From positions 1-43,161 of the forward strand of contig CAMYVT010000012.1 of NCBI GenBank assembly GCA_947302515.1: a stretch of 43,161 nt of DNA, read 5' to 3'. The position numbers were made by a program, and so were the translations under genes. This DNA comes from an uncultured Caryophanales bacterium (GTDB lineage: Bacteria > Bacillota_I > Bacilli_A > RF39 > UBA660). Shown one piece after another: positions 17,507 through 26,443 of this stretch. Within the stretch, counting starts at the first letter, position 1; each line of letters starts with the position of its first letter. Below the pieces are notes generated by a model. That model had not been told where the DNA came from. It saw nothing but the letters and a program-made list of their open reading frames with translations, and did no database searches.

Positions 17507-17518
17507 AGACAATTGTCT
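17507..17518. promoter_or_regulatory. 12-bp perfect palindrome upstream of the activase gene
   Basis: AGACAATTGTCT, perfectly self-complementary, about 60 bp before the start of the giant activase gene and just after the htpG terminator. Its position suits an operator, but no regulator family is recognised. Confidence 0.35.
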
Positions 17519-17577
17519 ATTTTTTTATTTGATAAATAATGGTAAAATAGTAATAGTGCTTTTTGGGAAGTGATAAC

Positions 17578-20500
17578 ATGAGTAAAAATTTAAGAATTGG
17601 AATTGATGTTGGATCTACTACTGTTAAGATGATAGTACTTGATAAGGATGATTCTATTCTTTATAAAGAGTATAGAAGACATTTTTCTGATACAAAAAAG
17701 ACTATAAAAACATTATTTCAAGAAGTATTAGAGAAGTTTCCTAAAAATAAGTTTTCTCTTATGATGACTGGTAGTGGTGCTATTGCGCTTGCTAAGTATT
17801 TAGATATTCCTTTTGTTCAAGAAGTTATTGCTTGTAAAAATGCAATTGAGAAATATTCAAGAGGGGTAGATGTTGCTATAGAGCTAGGTGGAGAAGATGC
17901 TAAAATCATTTACTTTGATCAAACTATTGAACAAAGAATGAATGGATCTTGTGCTGGTGGTACAGGTGCTTTTCTTGATCAAATGGCAGTACTTTTAAAT
18001 ACAACTACTGAAGGATTAAATGAACTTGCACGTGAGGGTAAAACTATTTATCCTATTGCTTCTCGTTGTGGAGTATTTGCTAAGACTGATATACAACCTC
18101 TTTTAAATGAAGGTTGTTCTCGTGAAGATGTAGCTTTATCTATTATGCAAGCTGTTGTTAATCAAACTATTAGTGGACTTGCATGTGGTAAACCTATAAG
18201 AGGTAATGTAATGTTTTTAGGTGGTCCTCTTAATTATTTAGATATGTTACGTGATAGATTTATTAAAACTCTTGATTTAAAAGATGAAGAAGTTATTGTT
18301 CCTGAAGATGCTAGAGTATTTGTATGTTTAGGGGCTTGTTTAGAAAAAAATAATAAATATTATAGTGTTTCTGAGATAAATGATTTATTGAAAAAATTAT
18401 CTTACTTTAAAGAAAGTGATTCGGGTAGTTTAAAAGTATTATTTAAAGATGAAAAAGACTATGAGAAATTTTTAAAAAGACAAGAAAAAAACAAAGTAAA
18501 AAGAGGAGATATTTCTACTTATGCGGGAGATGTATTTGTAGGAATTGATGCTGGTAGTACTACTGCTAAAGTAGTTGCTATTGATTCTGAAGGGGCTTTA
18601 TTATATGAAAACTATAGGAGTAATAAAGGTACTCCAGTAGATACTATTAAAGATATGATTCTTGACTTGTATAAGAAGTTAGGACCTAATACTATTATTC
18701 GTAGTGCTGGTTCTACTGGCTATGGAGAAATGTTAATTAAAACAGCATTTAATCTTGATATAAGTGAGATTGAAACAATTGCTCATTATGAGGCTGCTAA
18801 TTACTTTTTACCTGGAGTAGAAAGTATTATTGATATTGGTGGACAAGATATGAAATATATTAAGATTAAAAATGGAGCAGTAGACTCTATTATGCTTAAT
18901 GAAGCTTGTTCATCTGGATGTGGATCTTTTATTGAGACACTTGCTAAGTCTCTTAATATGACTGTAGAAGAATTTGTTAAATATGCTGTATTTTCAAAAG
19001 CTCCTATTGATTTAGGTAGTCGTTGTACAGTATTTATGAATAGTAAGATTAAACAAACTCAAAAAGAAGGTAGACCTTTAGGAGATATCTTCGCAGGACT
19101 TAGTTATTCTGTTATTAGAAATGCTATACAAAAAGTTATGAAAATTAGAGATGTTTCTTCTTTAGGTGAAAAAATAGTTGTTCAAGGGGGAACATTCTAT
19201 AATGATGCAGTATTAAAAGCATTTGAAAATATTACTGGTAAAAAAGTTGTTAGACCTGATATCGCTGGGTTGATGGGTGCTTATGGAGTGGCATTAATCG
19301 CACTTGATAATTTTAAACAGTATGATGATCAAGATGTTAAGAGTAGTATGTTAAGTTCTGAAGAAATAAAGAATATGAAGATAAAGACTACTCATAGTAG
19401 ATGTCAAGGTTGTGAAAATCACTGTGCTCTTACTATTAGTATGTTTAATAAGAAGAGTTTTATTTCTGGTAATAGATGTGAAAGAGGTAGTGGGAATAAC
19501 GGAAGCAATTCTAATTTACCTAATATGTATGCTTGGAAATATGATAGATTGTTTGATTATGAACCTCTTTCTGAAGAAAAAGCTTATAGAGGAGTAATTG
19601 GTATTCCTAGAGTATTAAATATTTATGAGAATTATCCATTATGGTTTACTATACTTACTAAATTAGGATTTAGGGTAATTATTTCAGATCATTCTAATAG
19701 AAGAATGTATGAAAAAGGAATAGAATCAATACCTTCTGAGTCTGCTTGTTATCCTGCTAAATTAGTACATGGACATATTATTAATTTATTAGAAAAGGGT
19801 GTTAAAACTATTTTTTATCCATGTATTATGTATGAGAAAAAAGAATTTAAAAATAGTGATAATGCCTATAATTGTCCTATAGTACAAAGTTATAGTGAAT
19901 CTATAAAATTAAATGTAGAAGATCTTGAAGAAAATGATATAGAATATTTTAATCCATTTTTACCTATGAATGAGAAATTAATGGTACAAAGATTCTTGGA
20001 ATTACCTGAGTTTGAGAAATATAAATTTACTAAAAAAGAATTAAAAGATGCAATTCATGCTGGTTTTGTTGAACAAGATAAATTTAAAGAAGATGTAAGA
20101 AATAAGGGTGAGGAGTTTATCAAGTATATTGAAAAACATCATGAAAAAGCAATTGTACTTGCTGGTAGACCTTATCATTTAGATAGAGAAGTAAATCATG
20201 GAATAGATACAATGATTAATTCTTTAGGATTATGTGTCTTAACAGAAGACTCTATTTGTCATTTAAGTAATATTACATCTAATTTTAGAATTGTTAATCA
20301 ATGGACATATCATGCAAGAGTATTTCATGCGGCTGATGTAGTTTGTCATCATGATAATTTAGAATTAGTTAATTTAAATTCATTTGGTTGTGGGTTAGAT
20401 GCTATTATTACTGATCAGGCTGAAGAAATACTTCGTAAGAATAATAGACTTTATACAACTATTAAAATTGATGAAATTAATAATTTGGGTGCTGCTAAGA

Positions 20501-21804
20501 TTAGAATTAGAAGTTTAATTGCTTCTATGAATAAGAGAGTTGCTGATACTGAGAATTATAGACCTTATGATTATGAAAAACCTTATTTTAAAGAAAAAGA
20601 TAAGAAGCATACTTTATTATTCCCTGATATGAGTGCTCATCATATGCCATTATTTGAAAGTGTTTTAAATAGTGAGGGTTATAATGCTATATATTTAAAA
20701 AATACCACTGATAATTCTGTTGAAGTAGGATTAAAATATGTTAATAATGATGCTTGTTATCCAGCAATAATTGTTATTGGTCAATTAATTGAAGCATTAC
20801 AAAGTGGAAAATATGATTTAAAAAATACTAGTGTTATTATTACACAAACTGGTGGAGGATGTCGTGCTACTAATTATATTGGATTAATACGTAAAGGATT
20901 AAAAGATGCTGGATTTGAGGATATATCTATTTTATCTTTTAATGTTAGTGGATTAGAAAAAGAACAAGCTTTTCATATTACTCCTGGTTTTGCTAAAAAA
21001 GCTTTGGAAGCTGTTGTGTATGGCGATTTACTTGAAAAATTATTACTTGCAACACGCCCATATGAAAAGAAGAGTGGTACTAGTCAAAAACTATTTGATA
21101 AATGGATGAAGATTTGCTATGAAGATATAAAGACTGGTAGACTTTCTAAGTATAAGAAAAATATTAAAAATATTGTATCTGACTTTAAGAAAGTTGCTAT
21201 TGAAAAAAAGAATTTACCAAAAGTTGGAGTAGTTGGAGAAATACTTGTAAAATATCATGTGTTTGCTAATGATGATTTAATTGGTAAATTAGAAGCAGAG
21301 GGTGCAGAAGTATCTCTTCCTGATTTAATGGGATTTGTTAAATATTGTGCTTATAATGCTGTTATTAGAAACAGAATGTTAAAGACTGGTAGTTTAAATG
21401 CTTTTATTAATCAACAAGCATTAAATATAATTGATATTATGGAAAAACCTGTTAAAGATGCGTTAAAGGGTACTAGATATCATTCTGTTACAGATATTTA
21501 TCAACTTGCTAAGAATGTTGATGGTATATTATCTTTAGGTAATCAAACTGGTGAAGGATGGTTCCTTACTAGTGAAATGGTTAGTTTAACTAAACATGGT
21601 GTGCCAAATATTGTTTGTGTTCAACCATTTGCTTGTCTTCCTAATCATATTGTAGGAAAGAGTGTTATTAAAAAGTTTAGAAAACTATATCCAGAATCTA
21701 ATATAGTTGCTATTGACTATGATCCTGGAGCTAGTCATACAAATCAAGCTAATCGTATTAAATTAATGATTACTGTGGCTAAGGAAAATTTAAATAAAAA
21801 ATAG
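17578..21804 (+). CDS. Giant 2-hydroxyacyl-CoA dehydratase activase-type fusion (BadF/HgdC, DUF2229)
   Basis: 1408 residues. Two ASKHA-fold activase domains stand in tandem: the first begins GIDVGSTTVK and has Fe-S cysteines C125 (NGSCAGGTG) and C164 (SRCGVFAKT); the second begins near residue 322 (GIDAGSTTAK) and has C444/C448 (EACSSGCGS) and C483 (SRCTVF). A Cys cluster follows (about 609, 612, 616 and 634), then a DUF2229 region from about 670 and a C-terminal HgdB-like part with GGGCRATNY and further Cys. In studied systems a [4Fe-4S] activase uses ATP to drive a low-potential electron into a dehydratase or double-cubane protein; here activase and acceptor-like parts seem fused. The substrate is unknown. 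ATG 17578 follows GGGAAG; an in-frame TTG at 17563 is dismissed. Monocistronic. Confidence 0.85.
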   Translation: MSKNLRIGIDVGSTTVKMIVLDKDDSILYKEYRRHFSDTKKTIKTLFQEVLEKFPKNKFSLMMTGSGAIALAKYLDIPFVQEVIACKNAIEKYSRGVDVAIELGGEDAKIIYFDQTIEQRMNGSCAGGTGAFLDQMAVLLNTTTEGLNELAREGKTIYPIASRCGVFAKTDIQPLLNEGCSREDVALSIMQAVVNQTISGLACGKPIRGNVMFLGGPLNYLDMLRDRFIKTLDLKDEEVIVPEDARVFVCLGACLEKNNKYYSVSEINDLLKKLSYFKESDSGSLKVLFKDEKDYEKFLKRQEKNKVKRGDISTYAGDVFVGIDAGSTTAKVVAIDSEGALLYENYRSNKGTPVDTIKDMILDLYKKLGPNTIIRSAGSTGYGEMLIKTAFNLDISEIETIAHYEAANYFLPGVESIIDIGGQDMKYIKIKNGAVDSIMLNEACSSGCGSFIETLAKSLNMTVEEFVKYAVFSKAPIDLGSRCTVFMNSKIKQTQKEGRPLGDIFAGLSYSVIRNAIQKVMKIRDVSSLGEKIVVQGGTFYNDAVLKAFENITGKKVVRPDIAGLMGAYGVALIALDNFKQYDDQDVKSSMLSSEEIKNMKIKTTHSRCQGCENHCALTISMFNKKSFISGNRCERGSGNNGSNSNLPNMYAWKYDRLFDYEPLSEEKAYRGVIGIPRVLNIYENYPLWFTILTKLGFRVIISDHSNRRMYEKGIESIPSESACYPAKLVHGHIINLLEKGVKTIFYPCIMYEKKEFKNSDNAYNCPIVQSYSESIKLNVEDLEENDIEYFNPFLPMNEKLMVQRFLELPEFEKYKFTKKELKDAIHAGFVEQDKFKEDVRNKGEEFIKYIEKHHEKAIVLAGRPYHLDREVNHGIDTMINSLGLCVLTEDSICHLSNITSNFRIVNQWTYHARVFHAADVVCHHDNLELVNLNSFGCGLDAIITDQAEEILRKNNRLYTTIKIDEINNLGAAKIRIRSLIASMNKRVADTENYRPYDYEKPYFKEKDKKHTLLFPDMSAHHMPLFESVLNSEGYNAIYLKNTTDNSVEVGLKYVNNDACYPAIIVIGQLIEALQSGKYDLKNTSVIITQTGGGCRATNYIGLIRKGLKDAGFEDISILSFNVSGLEKEQAFHITPGFAKKALEAVVYGDLLEKLLLATRPYEKKSGTSQKLFDKWMKICYEDIKTGRLSKYKKNIKNIVSDFKKVAIEKKNLPKVGVVGEILVKYHVFANDDLIGKLEAEGAEVSLPDLMGFVKYCAYNAVIRNRMLKTGSLNAFINQQALNIIDIMEKPVKDALKGTRYHSVTDIYQLAKNVDGILSLGNQTGEGWFLTSEMVSLTKHGVPNIVCVQPFACLPNHIVGKSVIKKFRKLYPESNIVAIDYDPGASHTNQANRIKLMITVAKENLNKK

Positions 21805-21822
21805 GATTAATCCTATTTTTTT
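21796..21822 (+). terminator. Rho-independent terminator
   Basis: Arms ATAGGA / TCCTAT with loop TTAA, flanked by A5 and T5 that extend the stem, then a T run. Overlaps the activase stop codon. Confidence 0.8.
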
Positions 21823-21843
21823 GTTGCTATATAATGATTTAAC

Positions 21844-21872
21844 TTGAATTTTTTTTGATTTTATGGTATTAT
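21844..21872 (+). promoter_or_regulatory. Promoter of the small acidic protein gene
   Basis: TTGAAT (21844-21849), 17-bp spacer, TATTAT (21867-21872). The -10 covers the ATG at 21863, which rules that start out and implies a 5' leader of only about 10 bases. Confidence 0.65.
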
Positions 21873-21889
21873 ATGCACTGGTGATGGAG

Positions 21890-22318
21890 ATGGAACAAGT
21901 TATTTCAACTGCCTTATTAAAAGTAAAATGTATTAATCAATCAGTTAATCCTGAAAGTTTACCATTTGATGAGTATATTAGTAGTTCTAAAACATCTATA
22001 AAGATAGATTTTCCTAATGGTAAGAGTTTAATGGAAAGAGAATTCAGAAGAATTAATTCTTCTATAGATAAATTCTATTTAGAATTTTTTGAAGAATATG
22101 ATCCTGATAATTTTATGTCTTATTTAATGAATAAAGATAGTAATTATAGAGCGACTAGTTTAGATGGTACAATTATTAGATTAGCTCATAATGATTATGA
22201 TAATAATATAAAATCTAATGATACTGAAGTAGAAGATTTAGAAGAGTTTGTTTTTGTAGAAGAAAAGGAAAGTTTCTTTCAAAAAATAAAAAGAATAATT
22301 CATAAGAAAGATAATTAA
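21890..22318 (+). CDS. Hypothetical small cytosolic protein
   Basis: 142 residues, no signal or membrane segment. It opens with a predicted helix (MEQVISTALLKVKC), has a mixed middle part and ends in a strongly acidic stretch (EVEDLEEFVFVEEKE) followed by a basic helix (KIKRIIHKK). No family recognised. Start: GGTG (21880-21883) lies six bases before ATG 21890, the same layout as the S1 gene at 42146; ATG 21884 is possible, ATG 21863 is not because the -10 box covers it. It stands alone between two terminators, before phosphoketolase. Confidence 0.65.
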   Translation: MEQVISTALLKVKCINQSVNPESLPFDEYISSSKTSIKIDFPNGKSLMEREFRRINSSIDKFYLEFFEEYDPDNFMSYLMNKDSNYRATSLDGTIIRLAHNDYDNNIKSNDTEVEDLEEFVFVEEKESFFQKIKRIIHKKDN

Positions 22319-22335
22319 TTATCTTTCTTTTTTTT
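22304..22335 (+). terminator. Rho-independent terminator
   Basis: Arms AAGAAAGATAA / TTATCTTTCTT with loop TTAA, followed by T8. Covers the end and stop codon of the preceding gene. Confidence 0.85.
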
Positions 22336-22343
22336 ATGAAAAT

Positions 22344-22352
22344 TGATATAAT
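22344..22352 (+). promoter_or_regulatory. Extended -10 promoter of phosphoketolase
   Basis: TGA-TATAAT (TATAAT at 22347-22352). The -35 is poor (TTTCTT at 22324-22329, 17-bp spacer), lying in the T run of the preceding terminator, so the TGN extension probably matters. Confidence 0.55.
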
Positions 22353-22377
22353 TTAGTAAAATAAGGAAGTGTTGTAA

Positions 22378-24711
22378 ATGTTGTCTAGAAGAGAATTGGA
22401 AAAGATGGATGCATATTTTAGAGTACTTAATTATCTTAGTGTAGCTCAACTTTATCTACTTGATAATCCATTATTGCGTAGGCCATTACAAATAACTGAT
22501 ATTAAACCTAATGTAGTAGGCCATTTTGGTACAACTCCGGGACAGAATTTTATATATATGCATTTGAATAGAGTTATTCGTAAATATAATTCTAAGATGA
22601 TTTATATTTCAGGGCCTGGACATGGTGGACAAGCAATTATTGCGAATAATTATTTAGAAGGAGTTTATTCTAAATATTATCCTGAAATAACTCAAGATAT
22701 GGATGGTTTAAGAAAACTATGTAAACAATTTTCTTTTCCAGGCGGGGTATCTTCACATGTTGCTCCTGAAACACCTGGATCAATTCATGAAGGAGGAGAA
22801 CTTGGTTATAGTTTAGCACATGCTGCTGGTGCAGTTCTTGATAACAGAGATTTAATTGCTGCTTGTGTAATTGGTGATGGTGAAGCAGAAACTGGTCCTT
22901 TAGCAACTTCTTGGCATATTAATAAGTTTTTAAATAAAAAAACAGATGGTGTAGTACTTCCAATACTTCATCGTAATGGTTATAAAATATCTAATCCAAC
23001 AATTTTAGGAAGAATGACTCAAGATGAATTAGAAGATTTTTTTAATGGTTATGGTTGGAAAGCCTTTTTTGTAACAGGAAGTGAATCTTTACGTTTACAC
23101 GAAGATATGGTAAGGGTAATGGATAAAGTAATGAAACAAATAGAAAAAGTTCGTTTGAAAGGAGAGGGTAACTATCCAGTTATAGTTTTAACTACTCCTA
23201 AAGGATGGACTGGTCCAAAGGAAGTAGATACAAAGAAAATGGAAGGTACTTTTAGAGCACATCAAGTACCAATTCCTATTAGTAGAGATAATCCAGAAAA
23301 TTTACCTATCTTAGAAAAGTGGTTAAAGAGTTATGAAATAGATTCTTATTTTGATCAAAATGGTAGATTAATTTCTGATTTAAGAGAAATGTGTCCTCCA
23401 ATCAACTATTGTATGGGGAATAGTGATTATGCTAATGGAGGTAATTTATTAAAAGAAATAATTACTCCTGATTGGGAAAACTATTGTCTTGATATTAGAA
23501 AACCTGGAACAGTTATTTCTCAAGATACATTGGAATTAGGAAAATATATAAGAGACTTATTTATATTAAATCATGATAATCGTAATTTCCGTATGTTTGG
23601 GCCAGATGAAGCATTATCAAATAGATTAAATGCTGTATTTGAGGCAGAAAAACGTATGTGGAATTATAAAATACTCACACATGATGAATATTTATCTCCA
23701 GAAGGTAGAATAATGGATGCTTATTTATCTGAGCATTTATGTGAGGGAATGTTAGAAGGTTATTTATTAACTGGTAGACATGGATTTATTCATAGCTATG
23801 AAGCATTTATCCGTATTGTCGATTCTATGGCTAGTCAGCATGCAAAATGGTTGAAAGTATGTAACGATATTCCATGGAGAGCACCAATTGCATCTCTAAA
23901 CTATTTATTAGTAAGTCATGTTTTTCAACAGGATCATAATGGGTATACTCATCAAGACCCGGGATTCTTAAATCATTTAGTTACTAAAAAAGCAGATGTA
24001 GTTCGTATGTATTTACCACCTGATACAAACTGTTTATTATCATGCTTTGATCATTGTATACATACAAAGAATTATGTTAATGTAATTGTTGCTTCTAAAC
24101 ATCCTAGACCTCAATGGTTAACTAAAGCTCAGGCAAAAGCTCATTGCAAAAAGGGATTGGGTGTATGGAACTTTGCATCTAATGATGAAGGAAATCCAGA
24201 TATAGTTCTTGCTTGTTGTGGAGAGACTCCAACACTAGAAGTTTTAGCTGCAGTTGATATATTAAGAAAGAGTGTTAAAGGAATTAGAATACGTGTAGTA
24301 AATGTAGTTGATTTAATGAAATTACAATCATCTGATACACATCCTCATGGAATGACTGATGAAGAATATGATGAAATCTTTACAAAGAACAAACCAATTA
24401 TCTTTAATTTTCATGGATATCCATCATTAATTCATCAATTAACATATAAGAGACATAACAGAGATTTACATGTACATGGATATAAAGAGGAAGGTACTAT
24501 TACAACTCCTTTTGATATTCGTGTTCAAAACGAAATAGACCGTTTTCATATTGTTATTGCAACCTTAAAAGAAATTCCTAGATACAGTAAGACTAGTGAA
24601 GTTTTAATTAATTGGTGTTATGACATGTTAGAAAAACATAAAAAACATATTGTTGAATATGGCGAAGATATGGCTTATATTAAAGATTGGGTATGGACTG
24701 ATAATAAATAA
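22378..24711 (+). CDS. xfp: Xylulose-5-phosphate/fructose-6-phosphate phosphoketolase
   Basis: 777 residues, close to the usual length. Thiamine-diphosphate enzyme that splits xylulose-5-P (and often fructose-6-P) with phosphate into acetyl-P plus glyceraldehyde-3-P (or erythrose-4-P). Family signatures: GHFGTTPGQNF, SGPGHGGQA, FPGGVSSHVAPETPGS, the ThDP-binding GDGEAETGP segment, and in the middle domain FQQDHNGYTHQDPG. It is the key enzyme of heterofermentative sugar breakdown and an ATP source through acetate kinase; it may stand in for parts of glycolysis or the oxidative pentose phosphate route in a small-genome fermenter (inference). ATG follows AAGGAAGTG. Own promoter and terminator. 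Confidence 0.96.
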   Translation: MLSRRELEKMDAYFRVLNYLSVAQLYLLDNPLLRRPLQITDIKPNVVGHFGTTPGQNFIYMHLNRVIRKYNSKMIYISGPGHGGQAIIANNYLEGVYSKYYPEITQDMDGLRKLCKQFSFPGGVSSHVAPETPGSIHEGGELGYSLAHAAGAVLDNRDLIAACVIGDGEAETGPLATSWHINKFLNKKTDGVVLPILHRNGYKISNPTILGRMTQDELEDFFNGYGWKAFFVTGSESLRLHEDMVRVMDKVMKQIEKVRLKGEGNYPVIVLTTPKGWTGPKEVDTKKMEGTFRAHQVPIPISRDNPENLPILEKWLKSYEIDSYFDQNGRLISDLREMCPPINYCMGNSDYANGGNLLKEIITPDWENYCLDIRKPGTVISQDTLELGKYIRDLFILNHDNRNFRMFGPDEALSNRLNAVFEAEKRMWNYKILTHDEYLSPEGRIMDAYLSEHLCEGMLEGYLLTGRHGFIHSYEAFIRIVDSMASQHAKWLKVCNDIPWRAPIASLNYLLVSHVFQQDHNGYTHQDPGFLNHLVTKKADVVRMYLPPDTNCLLSCFDHCIHTKNYVNVIVASKHPRPQWLTKAQAKAHCKKGLGVWNFASNDEGNPDIVLACCGETPTLEVLAAVDILRKSVKGIRIRVVNVVDLMKLQSSDTHPHGMTDEEYDEIFTKNKPIIFNFHGYPSLIHQLTYKRHNRDLHVHGYKEEGTITTPFDIRVQNEIDRFHIVIATLKEIPRYSKTSEVLINWCYDMLEKHKKHIVEYGEDMAYIKDWVWTDNK

Positions 24712-24732
24712 AAGAGTACTTCGTATTCTTTT
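24710..24732 (+). terminator. Likely terminator after phosphoketolase
   Basis: Arms AAAAGAGTAC / GTATTCTTTT (one G-T pair) with loop TTC. Only four T follow, so termination may be partial. Confidence 0.65.
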
Positions 24733-24740
24733 ATTGTTTA

Positions 24741-24749
24741 TGATATAAT
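24741..24749 (+). promoter_or_regulatory. Extended -10 promoter
   Basis: TGA-TATAAT with TATAAT at 24744-24749 and no clear -35. It lies 20 bp before the start of the membrane-anchored unknown gene. Confidence 0.5.
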
Positions 24750-24768
24750 TATTATGAGAGGTGATTAA

Positions 24769-25293
24769 ATGACTACAAGAAAAAGTATGAAATTACCAAT
24801 TGTTATTACTTTTATATTTATATGTATTATTGTTTATCTTTTTATGAATATTAAACAAACTGTTATAGTATGTGAGAAAGAAACTACTTTTGATTCAGAT
24901 ATTAAATTGGTAGAGACAGTTATTATTAATATGGATAATAAAAAGATTAGTTCTATGGATGTTACTAAAAAAGTAATTGTTCCAGATAAATTTTTGAAAA
25001 AAGAATCAACTTTAACGGCTATTAAGAATTCTTTAGAATATACTATTGAGTATCTTGATGATAATGCTAGCTGTGTTATTGTAGAAGATACAGTGGTTGC
25101 AAACATTAATGTTTCCGATGATGAATTAGTTTTACTTGATAATGTGTCTTTTGTAGATAATAATGGTGAAATTGGTATTAATATAAATACTAATACAAAG
25201 AGTAGTGATGTTATTTCATTAGAAGTTGGAGATAATTATACAGATGGAGAACTTATGATGTATTTAAAAAATAAAGGATATTCTTGTAAATAA
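24769..25293 (+). CDS. Hypothetical membrane-anchored protein
   Basis: 174 residues. One N-terminal membrane helix (about residues 9-27) is followed by an extracytoplasmic, Asp/Asn/Val-rich part that looks like beta-sandwich sequence, with four Cys including one near the C terminus. It lacks a lipobox. The layout recalls small single-pass proteins of Mollicutes-related bacteria, but no family is recognised. Start ATG follows AGGTGAT. The stop TAA overlaps the next ATG by one base (TAATG), so the two are translationally linked. Confidence 0.7.
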   Translation: MTTRKSMKLPIVITFIFICIIVYLFMNIKQTVIVCEKETTFDSDIKLVETVIINMDNKKISSMDVTKKVIVPDKFLKKESTLTAIKNSLEYTIEYLDDNASCVIVEDTVVANINVSDDELVLLDNVSFVDNNGEIGININTNTKSSDVISLEVGDNYTDGELMMYLKNKGYSCK

Positions 25294-25556
25294 TGGAATA
25301 TGATATTGATGCTTTAGTTGGAGAAATGGATTTTTCTGCTAATGAGTTTAAAACTGTAGGTAAATTAATGCTTACTAATCATGAAATAGAAGTTCTTAAA
25401 AGGTATAAGATTGATTGCTTTAGATGTAATAGTTTAAAAGAAATAATATATGAAATAGAACAAATTATTGATGATATGGATATTGTTGATGAAGAATTAG
25501 AATCTGTTTCAGAATCTATATCAGAAAGGGATTATTATCAAAACACTAATAAATAA
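25293..25556 (+). CDS. Hypothetical 87-residue acidic protein
   Basis: Small soluble protein. A helical N terminus with NHEIEVLKRYKID is followed by a CFRCNS pair of cysteines and an acidic helical tail (DDMDIVDEELESVSES). No family recognised. It begins on the last base of the upstream stop codon (TAATG), a coupled start without a clear own Shine-Dalgarno. A hairpin with a short T run covers its end. Confidence 0.7.
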   Translation: MEYDIDALVGEMDFSANEFKTVGKLMLTNHEIEVLKRYKIDCFRCNSLKEIIYEIEQIIDDMDIVDEELESVSESISERDYYQNTNK

Positions 25557-25567
25557 TTAGTGTTTTT
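25541..25567 (+). terminator. Hairpin with short T run, possible attenuating terminator
   Basis: Arms AAACACTAAT / ATTAGTGTTT with loop AAATA, then T's running into TAGGAGG, the ribosome site of the next gene. Read-through into that gene is likely at some level. Confidence 0.6.
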
Positions 25568-25578
25568 TAGGAGGATTT

Positions 25579-26355
25579 ATGGAAGAATATTTAGATTTTG
25601 CATTAGAAATTGCAAAATATGCGAAGAAAGAAATGTTATCTAATTTTAATCAAAATGTTGTATATAATTATAAAGATGATAGAACTGTAGTTACTGATAT
25701 AGATAAAAAGATTAATCATTATTTAATAGAAAGAGTAAAAGAAAAATATCCAAACCATTCAGTAACTGGAGAAGAAGAATCTACTTTAAGTGATTCTAAT
25801 TCAATATGGGTATGTGATCCAATAGATGGTACAGGTATGTATACTGATGGAATACCTGTAAGTGTTTTTTCTTTAGCTTATGTTGAAAATGGCATAGTAC
25901 AAGTTGGAGTAGTAGTTGATCCATACTTGGATCGTACTTATACTGCGATTAGAGGTAATGGAGCATATTGCAATGGTAAAAGAATACATGTTAATGATAA
26001 ACATCTAGGAGATAATGGTTATAGAATTAATTATGAAATGTGGAATAATGCGAAATATGATACATTAACAATAGTTAGAGAATTAATTAGTGAGGCTAGA
26101 ATATCTTCTATTGGAAGTGTTGCTAGAAGCTGTATGTCTATTGCATCTGGTATGTTTAGTTGTGATTTATTTCCAGGAGTAGAGCATGCTAATTGTGATA
26201 TAGCAGCATCTTCATTAATAGTTGAAGAAGCTGGTGGAAGAGTTACTGATTTTTATGGTAAAAATCAATTATATAATGGACCATTAAATGGAGCAATTAT
26301 TACTAATGGAGTATCTCATGATGAGATTTTACAAAAAATAAAGAAGTATTTATAA
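25579..26355 (+). CDS. Inositol monophosphatase family phosphatase
   Basis: 258 residues, the usual length for the family (Li+-sensitive, Mg2+-dependent sugar-phosphate/nucleotide phosphatases: IMPase, CysQ, FBPase-like). Metal site motifs are present: GEEES for the first Glu, CDPIDGTGMY for the DPIDGT box and CDIAASSLIVEEAGG for the distal Asp. The last usually reads WDxAAG in IMPases, so Trp-to-Cys and Gly-to-Ser changes are visible. Substrate cannot be told: inositol-1-P, 3'-phosphoadenosine-5'-phosphate or another phosphate. Strong GGAGG site. The cysteine desulfurase gene follows after a hairpin; a CysQ-like role would suit sulfur metabolism but is only inference. Confidence 0.9.
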   Translation: MEEYLDFALEIAKYAKKEMLSNFNQNVVYNYKDDRTVVTDIDKKINHYLIERVKEKYPNHSVTGEEESTLSDSNSIWVCDPIDGTGMYTDGIPVSVFSLAYVENGIVQVGVVVDPYLDRTYTAIRGNGAYCNGKRIHVNDKHLGDNGYRINYEMWNNAKYDTLTIVRELISEARISSIGSVARSCMSIASGMFSCDLFPGVEHANCDIAASSLIVEEAGGRVTDFYGKNQLYNGPLNGAIITNGVSHDEILQKIKKYL

Positions 26356-26363
26356 ACTAAACT

Positions 26364-26386
26364 AGAAGTTGAGTAATTCAACTTCT
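26364..26386 (+). terminator. Hairpin, probable terminator
   Basis: Arms AGAAGTTGA / TCAACTTCT (9 bp) with loop GTAAT. The T-rich tract begins a few bases later (GCTTTATTTGTTTTTTTT), so it is not a textbook U-tail. Confidence 0.6.
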
Positions 26387-26393
26387 GCTTTAT

Positions 26394-26421
26394 TTGTTTT
26401 TTTTATTTTCTTTTATATAAT
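26394..26421 (+). promoter_or_regulatory. Promoter of the cysteine desulfurase gene
   Basis: TTGTTT (26394-26399), 16-bp spacer, TATAAT (26416-26421), 22 bp before the ATG. Confidence 0.6.
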
Positions 26422-26443
26422 TATTTTGTTTGGAAGTGATTAC

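Noticed and set aside
26369..26443. Longer N terminus of the cysteine desulfurase with a hydrophobic leader
   Set aside because: The extension runs through a terminator-like hairpin and the TATAAT box; the family starts at MIYLDYSATTP, right after GGAAGTGAT.
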